Part shown: positions 56,487-64,000 of the stretch, in pieces
Numbering within the stretch: the stretch's first letter is position 1
Layout of the letters: each line of letters begins with the position of its first letter
NCBI GenBank assembly: GCA_028277445.1
Contig: JANQGG010000063.1
Coordinates: forward strand, 1 to 64,000
Source: Chloroherpetonaceae bacterium
GTDB lineage: Bacteria; Bacteroidota; Chlorobiia; Chlorobiales; Chloroherpetonaceae
DNA: 64,000 bases
Direction of reading: 5' to 3'
The notes under the pieces: generated by a model
Databases searched by the model: none
Seen by the model: the letters and a program-made list of their open reading frames with translations, nothing else
What the model was told of the DNA's origin: nothing
Translations under genes and position numbers: made by a program

Positions 56487-56575
56487 TGATTTCTAAAACC
56501 TGTGGTTATTGATCCATTAATTTTTCTTGCATCTTATTATTAAACGAAATGTTAATGTAACATCTAAAAACAAAA

Positions 56576-56602
56576 AGCCGCATGCCCAAATGGACTGCGG
56601 CT
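56576..56602 (-). terminator. hairpin after pspA
   Basis: The stem AGCCGCA / TGCGGCT has a 13-base loop, and TTTTTG follows on the minus strand. It is 12 bases below the pspA stop. Confidence 0.75.
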
Positions 56603-56614
56603 CATTGTAATGCT

Positions 56615-57328
56615 TTATGCCGATGGCAGCATACCCATTTTTTTCTTTAGTTCTAAGAGCGAGTCAGAAGCTTCGGCGCTGGCTGAGCCTTCAAGCGCTT
56701 TGTTGATCTTTTCATCAGTACTGGCTGTGGAATCACTGATCTCGCCATAAGCTTCTGCCAACGATTCTTCTTCCTGTACCTTATCCTTCATTTTTTCAAG
56801 CATGGCAATGGTTCCATTTGAATCCACATTAGAAAGTTGCTTGTTGATCTTTTTCATCGATTCAGCGGTTCTGGCACGTGCTCGCAAGGTAACCAGCTCA
56901 TTTTCATATTTGGAAATTGAGTTTTTCAGCTTTTGAACTTTGCTGTTGAGCTGATCTGACATTTGCTGCTGGTTTTCATGATCGGTTTGCAAGGACTTTG
57001 CGCGATTATCCGCTTCAGATTTTTTATTCAATGCCTCGGTTGCCAGCGATTCGGCTTCCGACATATCAATCCCTCCGGATTGAGCTTTTTGAAGCAACAT
57101 CATGGCTTTGCGCTCGTAATCCGCGGACATTTTGAGTTGATCGTCGGCGTCTTTCTTTAAACGAATGGCCGTGGCTTTCACCTGTGCAAGGCTTTGCATT
57201 GCTTGACTCAAATCGTTTTTAAGATCGCGTATACCTTGCTCAGTCAGTTTAATAGGGTCTTCTAATTTATCGGCGATAGAATGCGCTTCGGATTGCGCCA
57301 TTTTAAAAATGCGTTGGAATAATTTCAT
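56615..57328 (-). CDS. pspA: PspA/IM30 membrane-stress protein
   Basis: The 237-residue protein is almost wholly coiled-coil helix with the PspA start MKLFQRIFKMAQSEAHSIAD, then KLEDPIKLTEQGIRDLKNDL and ALAQVKAT-like LAQVKATAIRLKKDADDQLK. PspA binds membranes under stress and remodels them. The C-terminal LKKKMGMLPSA is typical. A strong ribosome site AAGGAG precedes it. It is followed by its own terminator. It may be co-transcribed with the upstream YbjN-like and J-domain genes. Confidence 0.93.
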   Translation of the reverse strand: MKLFQRIFKMAQSEAHSIADKLEDPIKLTEQGIRDLKNDLSQAMQSLAQVKATAIRLKKDADDQLKMSADYERKAMMLLQKAQSGGIDMSEAESLATEALNKKSEADNRAKSLQTDHENQQQMSDQLNSKVQKLKNSISKYENELVTLRARARTAESMKKINKQLSNVDSNGTIAMLEKMKDKVQEEESLAEAYGEISDSTASTDEKINKALEGSASAEASDSLLELKKKMGMLPSA

Positions 57329-57333
57329 GGAAT

Positions 57334-57339
57334 CTCCTT
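57334..57339 (-). promoter_or_regulatory. ribosome binding site of pspA
   Basis: AAGGAG on the minus strand lies five bases before the ATG, a strong Shine-Dalgarno match. Confidence 0.75.
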
Positions 57340-57354
57340 AGAATCGATTAAAAA

Positions 57355-57756
57355 TTAGTTGGTTGATGATACATACTTTAAGAGCTCGCCGCTATACTCG
57401 GCCATTGCCAAAGAGAGCGCTTCAATGGAAGCTTCAAGCTCATTATAGTCAAGGTTTTCCAGTTGAAGCGTATCGCGAAACATGATTACTTTTTCCTCTT
57501 CATCTACAGCAAATGCCCCATGCACCAATGTGCGATTCATCTTCAATAACGCTTTGTATAAGCCCTCGGTTTCTTTTGGAACCGGCATGATCACTTGCTC
57601 TAATATTAAGATCGGGTCTTCGCAATCAATCACAAGATTTTTGATGCCGTTTTCTTCATCTTCCACGATCACAAGCTCTTCAGGTTCATCTTCATGGGTG
57701 ATGTTTAAGTCCATATCCAGGACATAATTTTTAACCAATTCAAATTTATCTGACAT
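57355..57756 (-). CDS. YbjN-like (type III secretion chaperone fold) protein
   Basis: The 133-residue acidic protein has a YbjN-like alternating pattern: FELVKNYVLDMDLNITHEDE, then ELVIVEDEENGIKNLVIDCE, then LILEQVIMPVPKETEGLYKA and LLKMNRTLVHGAFAVDEEE. The fold is shared with secretion chaperones, but YbjN-domain proteins near pspA occur in many phyla and are thought to bind PspA or client proteins. It is 26 bases upstream of pspA and 31 bases downstream of the J-domain gene. Confidence 0.7.
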   Translation of the reverse strand: MSDKFELVKNYVLDMDLNITHEDEPEELVIVEDEENGIKNLVIDCEDPILILEQVIMPVPKETEGLYKALLKMNRTLVHGAFAVDEEEKVIMFRDTLQLENLDYNELEASIEALSLAMAEYSGELLKYVSSTN

Positions 57757-57787
57757 TGTTTTTTTATGTTAGGTTAGGTTAAAAAAA

Positions 57788-58198
57788 TTAAGGGTTTAAT
57801 CGTTGTTCTAACGCTCTATACGCCTTGTTTAAGCCTTTGGTTAATTCAGTTGCCAATTTTTGTTTTTCCGGGTCTGAACTGTGCAGATCAGGATGGTATT
57901 TGGCCAGCAAACGCTTCCACGATTTTCTGACCGTTTCCAGATCCGCGCCATAAGGCGCTTCTAAATTCGCATAATACCCCGCAAGTTCAGGATCGCGATA
58001 AGCTTCTGATGTTTCATTCTGTGTATTACTTCTATGTGTTTGCTTATGGTTACGCGAACCTTGTTTAGAATAGCGTTTGTTGAGGAAATCTTCAAATTCC
58101 TTGTCGTCATTTGATAATAATTTATCAACCCACTCCAACGCGGGATTTGAGGCAAGTTCGGCCTCTACCACCCGTTTTAAGCGATCAGCTAACTGCAT
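57788..58198 (-). CDS. protein with a C-terminal J domain
   Basis: The 136-residue protein has a C-terminal DnaJ domain at residues about 70-133: ELAGYYANLEAPYGADLETV, then KSWKRLLAKYHPDLHSSDPE with the HPD tripeptide, and LTKGLNKAYRALEQRLNP. The N-terminal half is charged and polar (KQGSRNHKQTHRSNTQNETS). It would stimulate an Hsp70, and its placement beside pspA suggests a membrane-stress or scaffold role. Confidence 0.88.
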   Translation of the reverse strand: MQLADRLKRVVEAELASNPALEWVDKLLSNDDKEFEDFLNKRYSKQGSRNHKQTHRSNTQNETSEAYRDPELAGYYANLEAPYGADLETVRKSWKRLLAKYHPDLHSSDPEKQKLATELTKGLNKAYRALEQRLNP

Positions 58199-58345
58199 AA
58201 CATGTTTGATTTGAGTTTAGATTCCTTTCGTCAGAGCCGCATCTTTTGTTTCATGAGTTAAAAACACATTATGGATAATGGAACCCTATTTAACAACTTA
58301 GAATTGCTTTTGAAAATCAATACAATGTAATTATTCCAACTTGAG

Positions 58346-58762
58346 TTATGGAAGAATTAAGGTTAGTTCTTTTATCTGCTTAAAATCTGACTCATTAAAA
58401 CTTGCTATACATTTGATGTTAAAGGCTAAAGCTATCACTGCAATTTCAAAATCATGAATTTTTAAACCTGAGGGATTGTATTTCCTTAAAAGCTCATAAA
58501 AAAGCATGCTGCTTTTTTGATTGGGATAAAGAATGGGTATGTCTTCTGTGAAATCTTGCAAGATATCTAATGCTTGATCAACCGAGATTTTTAAAGATTC
58601 AGCTCGGGTAAGTACCACTAAAAATTCCGAAATGTTTTTTGAGGTGGTTACAAACTCATAGGATTGATTCAGCAACAATTTTTGACTTTGATCATGAAAT
58701 TTTGAATCAGCATCTATTGCATAAATCAACACATTCGTATCCAAAAGCACTGAATTACTCAT
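58346..58762 (-). CDS. PIN-domain toxin, VapC type
   Basis: The 138-residue protein has the PIN-domain acidic residues: LLDTNVLIYAIDADSKFHD near the start, SKNISEFLVVLTR, and IHDFEIAVIALAFNIKCIAS with the later aspartate, plus SFNESDF. VapC-type toxins are RNases. Its gene overlaps that of the antitoxin by 8 bases. It lies within the pspA-to-DUF4178 region as a likely insertion. Confidence 0.9.
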   Translation of the reverse strand: MSNSVLLDTNVLIYAIDADSKFHDQSQKLLLNQSYEFVTTSKNISEFLVVLTRAESLKISVDQALDILQDFTEDIPILYPNQKSSMLFYELLRKYNPSGLKIHDFEIAVIALAFNIKCIASFNESDFKQIKELTLILP

Positions 58763-58940
58763 ATGCTTTTTGTCGAATATTTATGTTATCAAAAGCCCCT
58801 TTTAAATGCAACGACCGCCTGTTGCTTTTTTTGGTCATTTTTTTGGCTTTGATATTGCGGATAATCTGTTCAACTTCTACTAGAAGCTCTTCTGGAAGTT
58901 CATCAATTTCCTTCTTAAGTAATTCCTTTGTGGTCATCAT
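58755..58940 (-). CDS. antitoxin of the PIN pair
   Basis: The 61-residue protein MMTTKELLKKEIDELPEELL continues with VEVEQIIRNIKAKKMTKKSN and a basic tail. Short acidic helices followed by a basic tail match DUF2281-like or PHD-like antitoxins that bind PIN toxins by the C-terminus. It precedes and overlaps the toxin gene. Confidence 0.75.
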   Translation of the reverse strand: MMTTKELLKKEIDELPEELLVEVEQIIRNIKAKKMTKKSNRRSLHLKGAFDNINIRQKAYE

Positions 58941-59017
58941 TTATGTGGTTATGTTTAACTGTAATGATGCTTAAATGTACGAAGAAATGAGAAAAATGAT
59001 CAATATAGCCATCTATA

Positions 59018-59266
59018 TCAATGAGAAGGGAATTTTTCAGTTGTAATTGAGGATGTAACGACAGAAAAATTGGAGAGTTCAACAGGAAGAATATTATCTA
59101 GGCGTGTTTGCCAAGAAAGAATAGGATAACCATTATTTATAGTGCGTGCATAATCCAAATCCCAATAATCATTATTGGCTGCATCCCCATCAGGATTTGT
59201 TATAACATCCCAAACTATTGTTAATCCTATAATGATTTCATCAACATTTGAAATATCTAATACCCG
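59018..59266 (-). pseudogene. remnant of an exported Bacteroidota/Chlorobi-type protein gene
   Basis: A reading frame with no start codon but 82 sense codons before its stop encodes VLDISNVDEIIIGLTIVWDV, then ANNDYWDLDYARTINNGYPI, then LSWQTRLDNILPVELSNFSV. INNGYPxLxWQ and LPVELSNF are typical near the C-terminus of large secreted surface proteins in these phyla. The frame is closed upstream by TAA at 59267-59269, and another frame just above the break reads EFDYLTG, suggesting a frameshift. The sorting domain that normally follows PVELSxF is missing. Confidence 0.6.
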
Positions 59267-59292
59267 TTAAGTAATCAAATTCCAATCCATGA

Positions 59293-60861
59293 TTAATAAA
59301 TCTCCCATCCTTTATTTCTGTAATAGTTAAACACTGCCGGATCGGCTTGTGTTGTGGGTATAATCTCAGAGTAATCCCCAAAAATATCCTTGCCAAAATA
59401 GAGCATCCCTTTCATAGCTTCATGGTTTAAAAATTTTGTGGGAAGGCTATCAAATTCAAGCTTTGATAACTCATAACGAATCTTTTCCCGAGTAATTTCC
59501 TTCTGATTTATACCTAGCACCCAGCCCCACTCACCCATTGTGGGAACATGATTGTGGAATGCAACTGCGCTAAAACCGGACTCTTCAATGGTTTTATAGA
59601 TAGATAGAAAAGCATTTTTGGCAAAATGAGGGCTGGTAGCTTGCGTGACCACTACTCCACCTTTCGACACATGCGATTTACATAACAGGTAAAACTCTTT
59701 GCTGTAAAGCCTAGCTAAATCAATGGTCTTGGGATCAGGCAGATCAATGATAATCACATCGTAAAGTGCTTGGCTTTGCTCAAGAAAAATATAGGCATCC
59801 TGAAAAACAGACTGTACTTTTTCATGCGAGAGCGATCCTTGATTTAACCTCGAAAACACCGGATGGGTTTTGCAAAGCTCAACAACACGCTCATCAATAT
59901 CAACAATGGTGATGCGCTCAACTTCCGGGTATTTTAAGACTTCCCTAGCCGCTAAACCATCACCGCCGCCTAAAATCAGCACGTTTTTGCGCGCCACGCT
60001 TGCTTGCATTGCCGGATGCACCAACGGCTCATGATAGCGGTATTCATCGTAGCTGCTAAATTGCTCATTATTGTTGAGATATAGCCAGTGGTGACCTTTC
60101 CATTCCGTGACCACAATTTTTTGATAGGGGGTTTGCTCTTCATAAATGATCCGATCCTGGTATCGCTCTTGCTCGCCAAACAAAACGATGGGACGTGCTA
60201 AAAAAAACACCCCAATCAAGAATGCCATACTTATCACAAAGCCAATAATAATTTGGGGTTTATGCGAAATTTCCTGACGGAACGACCAAAAAAGCAGACC
60301 GGCAATCAGAAAATTCAAAGTGCCGAGCGCAATGGGTGTATAAGTAAGCCCCAGGCTTGGCAGTGCAAAAAATGAAAAGAGCAAGCCACCAAGCAACGCG
60401 CCAAAATAATCCTTCTCCATAATGGAGCTGATATTGAAACGCAATTCTTCAAACTCCTCGTTGATTCTAGTCGCCAGAGGAATTTCCAAGCCAATTAATC
60501 CACCAATGAGTATCGCAACCGGATAGATCACCAAAGAGACTTGTTGAACGTAAGCTGTGAGGAAATAGGCCAGTATTGCGCTCACCGCAATGCAAACAGA
60601 TAAAATTAGTTCGGTGAAAATGTACGCATCAAGCACATTGAGTTTGATGATTTTACTCAAACGGCTTCCCAAGCCCATGGCAAACAGCATAACCGAAATG
60701 ATGAGCGCCCATTGAATAACGGCATTACCAAGCAGGTATGTGGCAATGGTAGCCATGATATATTCGGCAACAGTTCCGGCAAGCCCAGTAGAAAAGACGC
60801 TCAGCTTTAAAGCAAAATGTTTTCGTGATTGGTTGTTACGGCTAACCATAAAATTGAACAT
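59293..60861 (-). CDS. membrane protein with a spermidine-synthase-like domain
   Basis: The 522-residue protein has about seven membrane helices in residues 15-220 (such as GTVAEYIMATIATYLLGNAV, LIISVMLFAMGLGSRLS and LVIYPVAILIGGLIGLEIPL), followed by a soluble polyamine-synthase-like domain: NEQFSSYDEYRYHEPLVHPA, VLILGGGDGLAAREVLKYPE, DIDERVVELC and DVIIIDLPDPKTIDLARLYS. The glycine-rich loop binds an adenosyl group. Fused membrane-SpeE proteins are known to neighbour DUF350 and PspA genes. The product is not known. Confidence 0.88.
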   Translation of the reverse strand: MFNFMVSRNNQSRKHFALKLSVFSTGLAGTVAEYIMATIATYLLGNAVIQWALIISVMLFAMGLGSRLSKIIKLNVLDAYIFTELILSVCIAVSAILAYFLTAYVQQVSLVIYPVAILIGGLIGLEIPLATRINEEFEELRFNISSIMEKDYFGALLGGLLFSFFALPSLGLTYTPIALGTLNFLIAGLLFWSFRQEISHKPQIIIGFVISMAFLIGVFFLARPIVLFGEQERYQDRIIYEEQTPYQKIVVTEWKGHHWLYLNNNEQFSSYDEYRYHEPLVHPAMQASVARKNVLILGGGDGLAAREVLKYPEVERITIVDIDERVVELCKTHPVFSRLNQGSLSHEKVQSVFQDAYIFLEQSQALYDVIIIDLPDPKTIDLARLYSKEFYLLCKSHVSKGGVVVTQATSPHFAKNAFLSIYKTIEESGFSAVAFHNHVPTMGEWGWVLGINQKEITREKIRYELSKLEFDSLPTKFLNHEAMKGMLYFGKDIFGDYSEIIPTTQADPAVFNYYRNKGWEIY

Positions 60862-60932
60862 AACTATCTGAATATAAACTTAGGCTAGTTGCCCTCTCCA
60901 TTAAAAAGAGGGCTTGGAAGAGGAATAAAAGA

Positions 60933-61778
60933 TTAAAGTATCCAACCGATAAGCAACGCCGCTGAGATGTAGGATATGGCTTCTATAAGCCCCAAACCAA
61001 CATTGGGATGCTCCTGGCCAACAAGCTCGTGCGTGATATCTGCGCCTGGAAGTAAAATTTTATCCGTGATAAGACGAATCACTGGTAATAAGAGCAAACC
61101 GATACCAACATCAATGCCAAATGTGAGTAAGTTTTCATTCCATGAGATAAAATCACCCTGTGAGCCCACGCGGGCAATATTTCCAAGCGCCACCAACACA
61201 CCGGCAAACGCAACGCCAACCGCCACATTGTCTTTTTCAATCTCATCATGAATATCAAACGGGGTAATTGCATTATAGACAACGCCGCCCACAATTAATG
61301 TGGTTTGACCCAAGGCCCAAAAGACCAAGGTAGTTATTAAATCCCCGCCCTGTCCGGAAATTGCTCCGGATACATTTAATCCAACAGCAATGTAACTTGC
61401 CGCTTCCACCACACCTGTTCCGGCATTTTGATCGTCAATAATTTCCTTGACATTACTGAATTTGTGTAAGATGAGCTTATCGTTGATAATGATGGAAATG
61501 TTTAGGAGAAAAATTCCTACCAATCCATAAAAGAAAATATCAATTAAATCATCAACCAATCCTTGGGAAGGCCCCCACATGACCCCGCCAATCATAAAGA
61601 TCAAGCCAATAAAATAACCCCCTAAAGCCAGCGAAAGCGCCAAATTATCTTTTTCCAAAAGCTCATGGCGCAAACTAAACGACCGATGATTGACATCGTA
61701 GGCCAGCTTTCCAATGAAAAAAATCACAAATGCCGCTAGAAGATAGATAATGGTTGAAAGAATATCGTTGAGGATCAT
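60933..61778 (-). CDS. DUF350 membrane protein, two tandem repeats
   Basis: The 281-residue protein contains two copies of the DUF350 pattern with two to four membrane helices each: HELLEKDNLALSLALGGYFI with GLIFMIGGVMWGPSQGLVDD for the first, and HDEIEKDNVAVGVAFAGVLV with ALGNIARVGSQGDFISWNEN for the second. The E(K)DN(L/V)A marker is conserved in both. DUF350 proteins (YjfL in Escherichia coli) accompany PspA and polyamine-synthase-like genes. The function is unknown. The stop of this gene lies 71 bases before the start of the downstream spermidine-synthase-like gene. Confidence 0.9.
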   Translation of the reverse strand: MILNDILSTIIYLLAAFVIFFIGKLAYDVNHRSFSLRHELLEKDNLALSLALGGYFIGLIFMIGGVMWGPSQGLVDDLIDIFFYGLVGIFLLNISIIINDKLILHKFSNVKEIIDDQNAGTGVVEAASYIAVGLNVSGAISGQGGDLITTLVFWALGQTTLIVGGVVYNAITPFDIHDEIEKDNVAVGVAFAGVLVALGNIARVGSQGDFISWNENLLTFGIDVGIGLLLLPVIRLITDKILLPGADITHELVGQEHPNVGLGLIEAISYISAALLIGWIL

Positions 61779-62161
61779 AGTTGATAAATGGTTTTAAATG
61801 TATTCAGTATAAATAACAATTATTTCATTTTGATGCCATGCCGAATTAAGAATTTGGACTTGCCAAAAACAAATGGGTAATGACAACAATAAAATCGTGC
61901 ATTGAGCTTGCCGAAATGCTTGTGCTGAATGTAACGAAGTGCCGATTTTGAAGATCATGTTCCCTTCGGCACGCTCAGGGAACAATAATTTTGTCATTAG
62001 TAACTTATTTCAGAATTGTTTTAGATACTTCATTGCATCTTTCTCATCTTAAGATCACCCTAGTGGCAATTCATGAATTTCGATTACAATGAGATTGCGT
62101 TTCTGCATTTAATTATGCTTCACTGAGCCTTCACCAAAAGGGAAATAGTATTTAAAAACAC
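61779..62161. other. intergenic stretch with a repeat fragment
   Basis: No gene is supported. 61955-61981 reads GTTCCCTTCGGCACGCTCAG then GGAACA, an inverted-repeat fragment seen in many interspersed repeats. A fragment near 61901 carries TTGAGCTTGCCGAAATGCTT. The rest is featureless. Confidence 0.6.
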
Positions 62162-62899
62162 CTACTTTCCAAATCCGCCAAAACTTCGGCTACGGTACGT
62201 GCTCTGAGTGCCGCGATTGACACGTGATTTAAACTTATTCAAAAAATTGCTGCGTTGGGTTTGCTGACGAACTTGTTTGCGTTGAAAGAAATTCGGATTT
62301 GTTTTCTTGGTTGCCGTACCAAAAGTCCCGTACCTGTTATTTTTACCATAATAGGGCCGGTTACTGGCACGGTAATCGCGATAGGTATTCCAATCGTTAC
62401 GATAAATTGGGCCGCCGCCAAGCAAACCAAAAACCTGGCTCATCAATGCATATTTACCGTAAAACTCCCAAAATGATGTCCCGTCAGAATTTTGACGCCA
62501 TTGACCATACTGCGGATTGCCGACATACTGGTAACCCGGCGGAAATTTATCGTTGGATGTTTTACCGTCGCGGGATTTTGAAGCCAGTACCATCCCCAGG
62601 TAATTCTGATTATCCTTGTAATATTGCTCTGAAACTTCCATCCAATTGGTCATATTTGAAAGAAACACCAAGCTATCGGGTTTGTTAGGGTCTGGCGTTG
62701 CATAAACCAATTTGTAGCGATGTAAATACTTTGGGAATACACTGCCATCCTGACGCATATCCTGCAACAAAATGGAATATTCCGGAAATTGATCTAGCTC
62801 TTTTTGCAATCGATCCAGAGGCGACTGTAAACCACAGGCCGTAAAAATGATCATTAGACCCAGACATGCAATAAGATGTTTAACCATTGAAATCCTCAT
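62162..62899 (-). CDS. predicted lipoprotein of unknown function
   Basis: From the ATG at 62899 the protein has a leader (HLIACLGLMIIFTAC) ending in the lipobox FTAC. The mature part includes LQKELDQFPEYSILLQDMRQ, then KYLHRYKLVYATPDPNKPDS, and an aromatic, Arg/Tyr/Gly/Asn-rich tail (YYGKNNRYGTFGTATKKTNP, then STYRSRSFGGFGK) of low complexity. ATGs at 62911 and 62887 are alternatives. It lies between the DUF4178 and DUF350 genes on the same strand and may be the outer-membrane partner of this group. Confidence 0.75.
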   Translation of the reverse strand: MRISMVKHLIACLGLMIIFTACGLQSPLDRLQKELDQFPEYSILLQDMRQDGSVFPKYLHRYKLVYATPDPNKPDSLVFLSNMTNWMEVSEQYYKDNQNYLGMVLASKSRDGKTSNDKFPPGYQYVGNPQYGQWRQNSDGTSFWEFYGKYALMSQVFGLLGGGPIYRNDWNTYRDYRASNRPYYGKNNRYGTFGTATKKTNPNFFQRKQVRQQTQRSNFLNKFKSRVNRGTQSTYRSRSFGGFGK

Positions 62900-62968
62900 G
62901 AAGAACCTCATTAACGTTTTATTTTTAATTAATCACAACATGATTTGCTCATAGCGCTTAAGAGCAAA

Positions 62969-63526
62969 TTATTCGTTTGGATTTTGCTCCCCCGGGAGAA
63001 TATTTGAGAATTGATACTCTTCCACTTCTTTTCCAACCGAGGCCTCAAATTCTGTTTCGCCCCATTGCTCAATCGTTACTGAATTTTTTTCATCATCATC
63101 AACAAAGCTCCAATAAATAAATTCTATACCACGGCCCAAACCATTTTTATAAAAAAATCCCGCACCTGATTCATCAAGGTAATAAGACTTTCCTTCTAAA
63201 GTGATCTGTTCGGGTGGATCTTCGTTATCTATGATGTATTTGCGAATTCCCCCTTCAATCTTTCCAATAGGAATTTTTTTGGAGATCGACCAGTATACTT
63301 CATCATCTTCTTCTCGCTCCAGATAAACCACTTCTTTGCTAGATGTTAATTCCCACTCAAAAATTTCATGCCCTTCTATATCATATTTATTGAACTCAGT
63401 AACGGTCCATGATTTCATATCATAATCCAACAAGTAGCCAACCTTAAGCTTGGAAAGCGTCAAATCGCGCAGAGGATCAAATTCAGGTTCTTGCTCTTTC
63501 TTTTTAAAAAACGATTTAAACGGCAT
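62969..63526 (-). CDS. DUF4178-family protein
   Basis: The 185-residue acidic protein has the DUF4178 pattern: LSKLKVGYLLDYDMKSWTVT, EIFEWELTSSKEVVYLEREE, then YYLDESGAGFFYKNGLGRGI and EFIYWSFVDDDEKNSVTIEQ. The fold is mainly beta. DUF4178 genes sit next to DUF350 and polyamine-synthase-like genes in many bacteria. It is the first gene of the group on the minus strand, ahead of the lipoprotein gene. Confidence 0.82.
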   Translation of the reverse strand: MPFKSFFKKKEQEPEFDPLRDLTLSKLKVGYLLDYDMKSWTVTEFNKYDIEGHEIFEWELTSSKEVVYLEREEDDEVYWSISKKIPIGKIEGGIRKYIIDNEDPPEQITLEGKSYYLDESGAGFFYKNGLGRGIEFIYWSFVDDDEKNSVTIEQWGETEFEASVGKEVEEYQFSNILPGEQNPNE

Positions 63527-63685
63527 AGATTATGAATAAATTAGGATTTATATAAACTTACTTTAAAAACCATTTGGCATTTTGAACTTTTTGTTCTCAT
63601 GGGGAGATAATATATTCAGCTATGAGAAATTTACAATATCCTCTTAGAAAACTTAATAAATCCTTGAATTAATCTCAATTTAGTT

Positions 63686-64000
63686 ATGGCAAATCAGGCT
63701 CCTTCTGAAAAATCACTTAAAAAAATCGAACGTTTTGTTCAGCATTTTTGTGAAAAATCCGGGATGAACACTCATTCCGATAAAAGTATTACCGATAGTA
63801 TCGTTAAAGGCCTTGCGGCTAATCTTGAAGAACTTGGCAAACCGCTTTGTCCATGCCGGTTCTACCCTGATAAAAAAGAAGAAGCTAAACATCGCACATG
63901 GATATGCGCATGCGATGACATGCAGGTTTATAAATACTGCCACTGCCTGCTGTTTGTTACACCTGAGGGATTTCCGGTTACCGAGTATTTACCTGAAGAT
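63686..64000 (+). CDS. ferredoxin-thioredoxin reductase catalytic subunit, cut by the window end
   Basis: The 105 visible residues include CPC (residues 55-57), CAC (74-76) and CHC (85-87). The spacing of CPC-X16-CxC-X8-CHC is exactly that of the [4Fe-4S] and disulfide centre in the catalytic (beta) chain of ferredoxin-thioredoxin reductase. This enzyme passes electrons from photosynthetic or other ferredoxin to thioredoxin. There is no stop before the window end, so a few C-terminal residues are missing. The alanine in the middle CAC (usually proline) is the only difference from the classic motif. Confidence 0.93.
   Translation, partial: MANQAPSEKSLKKIERFVQHFCEKSGMNTHSDKSITDSIVKGLAANLEELGKPLCPCRFYPDKKEEAKHRTWICACDDMQVYKYCHCLLFVTPEGFPVTEYLPED

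Noticed and set aside
58941-59017. Possible promoter for the toxin-antitoxin pair
   Set aside because: No convincing TAnnTTTG or -10/-35 elements could be located.

Overview
The window most likely comes from a phototrophic member of the Chlorobi (Chlorobiota) lineage, probably a Chloroherpeton- or Thermochlorobacter-like bacterium. This placement is inferred from gene content, not from any search. The supporting features are four small proteins that resemble CsmB/CsmF-type chlorosome envelope proteins (36750-38042), a CrtP/CrtQ-type carotenoid desaturase, a CrtZ-type carotene hydroxylase, a CPC-CxC-CHC ferredoxin-thioredoxin reductase, several Bacteroidota/Chlorobi-type lipoproteins (DUF4292- and DUF4296-like), and a fragment with the PVELSNF signature of exported Bacteroidota/Chlorobi proteins. 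The DNA is moderately AT-rich throughout.

Layout. 1-6290 holds arginine genes (argR-argG, later argH) interrupted by a TPR protein, a carotene hydroxylase, a nucleotidyltransferase and a HigBA-type toxin-antitoxin pair. 6287-11453 carries coaE, small lipoproteins, sodB, a DUF4292 lipoprotein, an SRPBCC protein and an RlmI-type methyltransferase. 11548-25288 is the most unusual region: a GAF protein, a small membrane protein, a PAS protein whose C-terminus resembles the KaiC-stimulating domain of KaiA, then kaiB, kaiC and two very large PAS hybrid histidine kinases, all on the plus strand. It looks like an oscillator or timer locus with candidate input and output parts.

25289-36430 holds an interspersed repeat, a TPR protein, a four-gene sodium-pumping methylmalonyl-CoA/oxaloacetate decarboxylase operon, a thioredoxin-like protein, mgsA, msrA and a CtpE-like P-type ATPase. 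36540-38310 has the four small chlorosome-envelope-like genes with strong terminators, then tRNA-Pro(CGG). 38363-50557 has a DUF427 protein, the two-gene ergothioneine set egtB-egtD, glycerate kinase, a NaChBac-type sodium channel, an ornithine cyclodeaminase-like protein, ybaB-recR-carotenoid desaturase, a phosphohexomutase, the C-terminal half of a split transketolase and ksgA. 50558-56486 has an exported ankyrin protein, a repeat-rich gap, a DUF1801 protein, an SbcD-like nuclease, htpG and a lone MNT nucleotidyltransferase.

56615-63526 is a minus-strand membrane-maintenance region: pspA, a YbjN-like protein, a J-domain protein, a membrane-anchored spermidine-synthase-like protein, a double DUF350 protein, a lipoprotein and a DUF4178 protein. 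A PIN toxin-antitoxin pair and a decayed exported-protein gene lie in its middle. The window ends inside the gene for the ferredoxin-thioredoxin reductase catalytic subunit.

Several genes fit a phototroph that meets oxygen: SodB, exported MsrA, O2-dependent EgtB and O2-dependent CrtZ. A sodium-pumping decarboxylase and a bacterial Nav channel suggest sodium-based energetics or motility control. The strongest candidate for something undescribed is the KaiA-like C-terminal domain fused to PAS immediately upstream of kaiBC.
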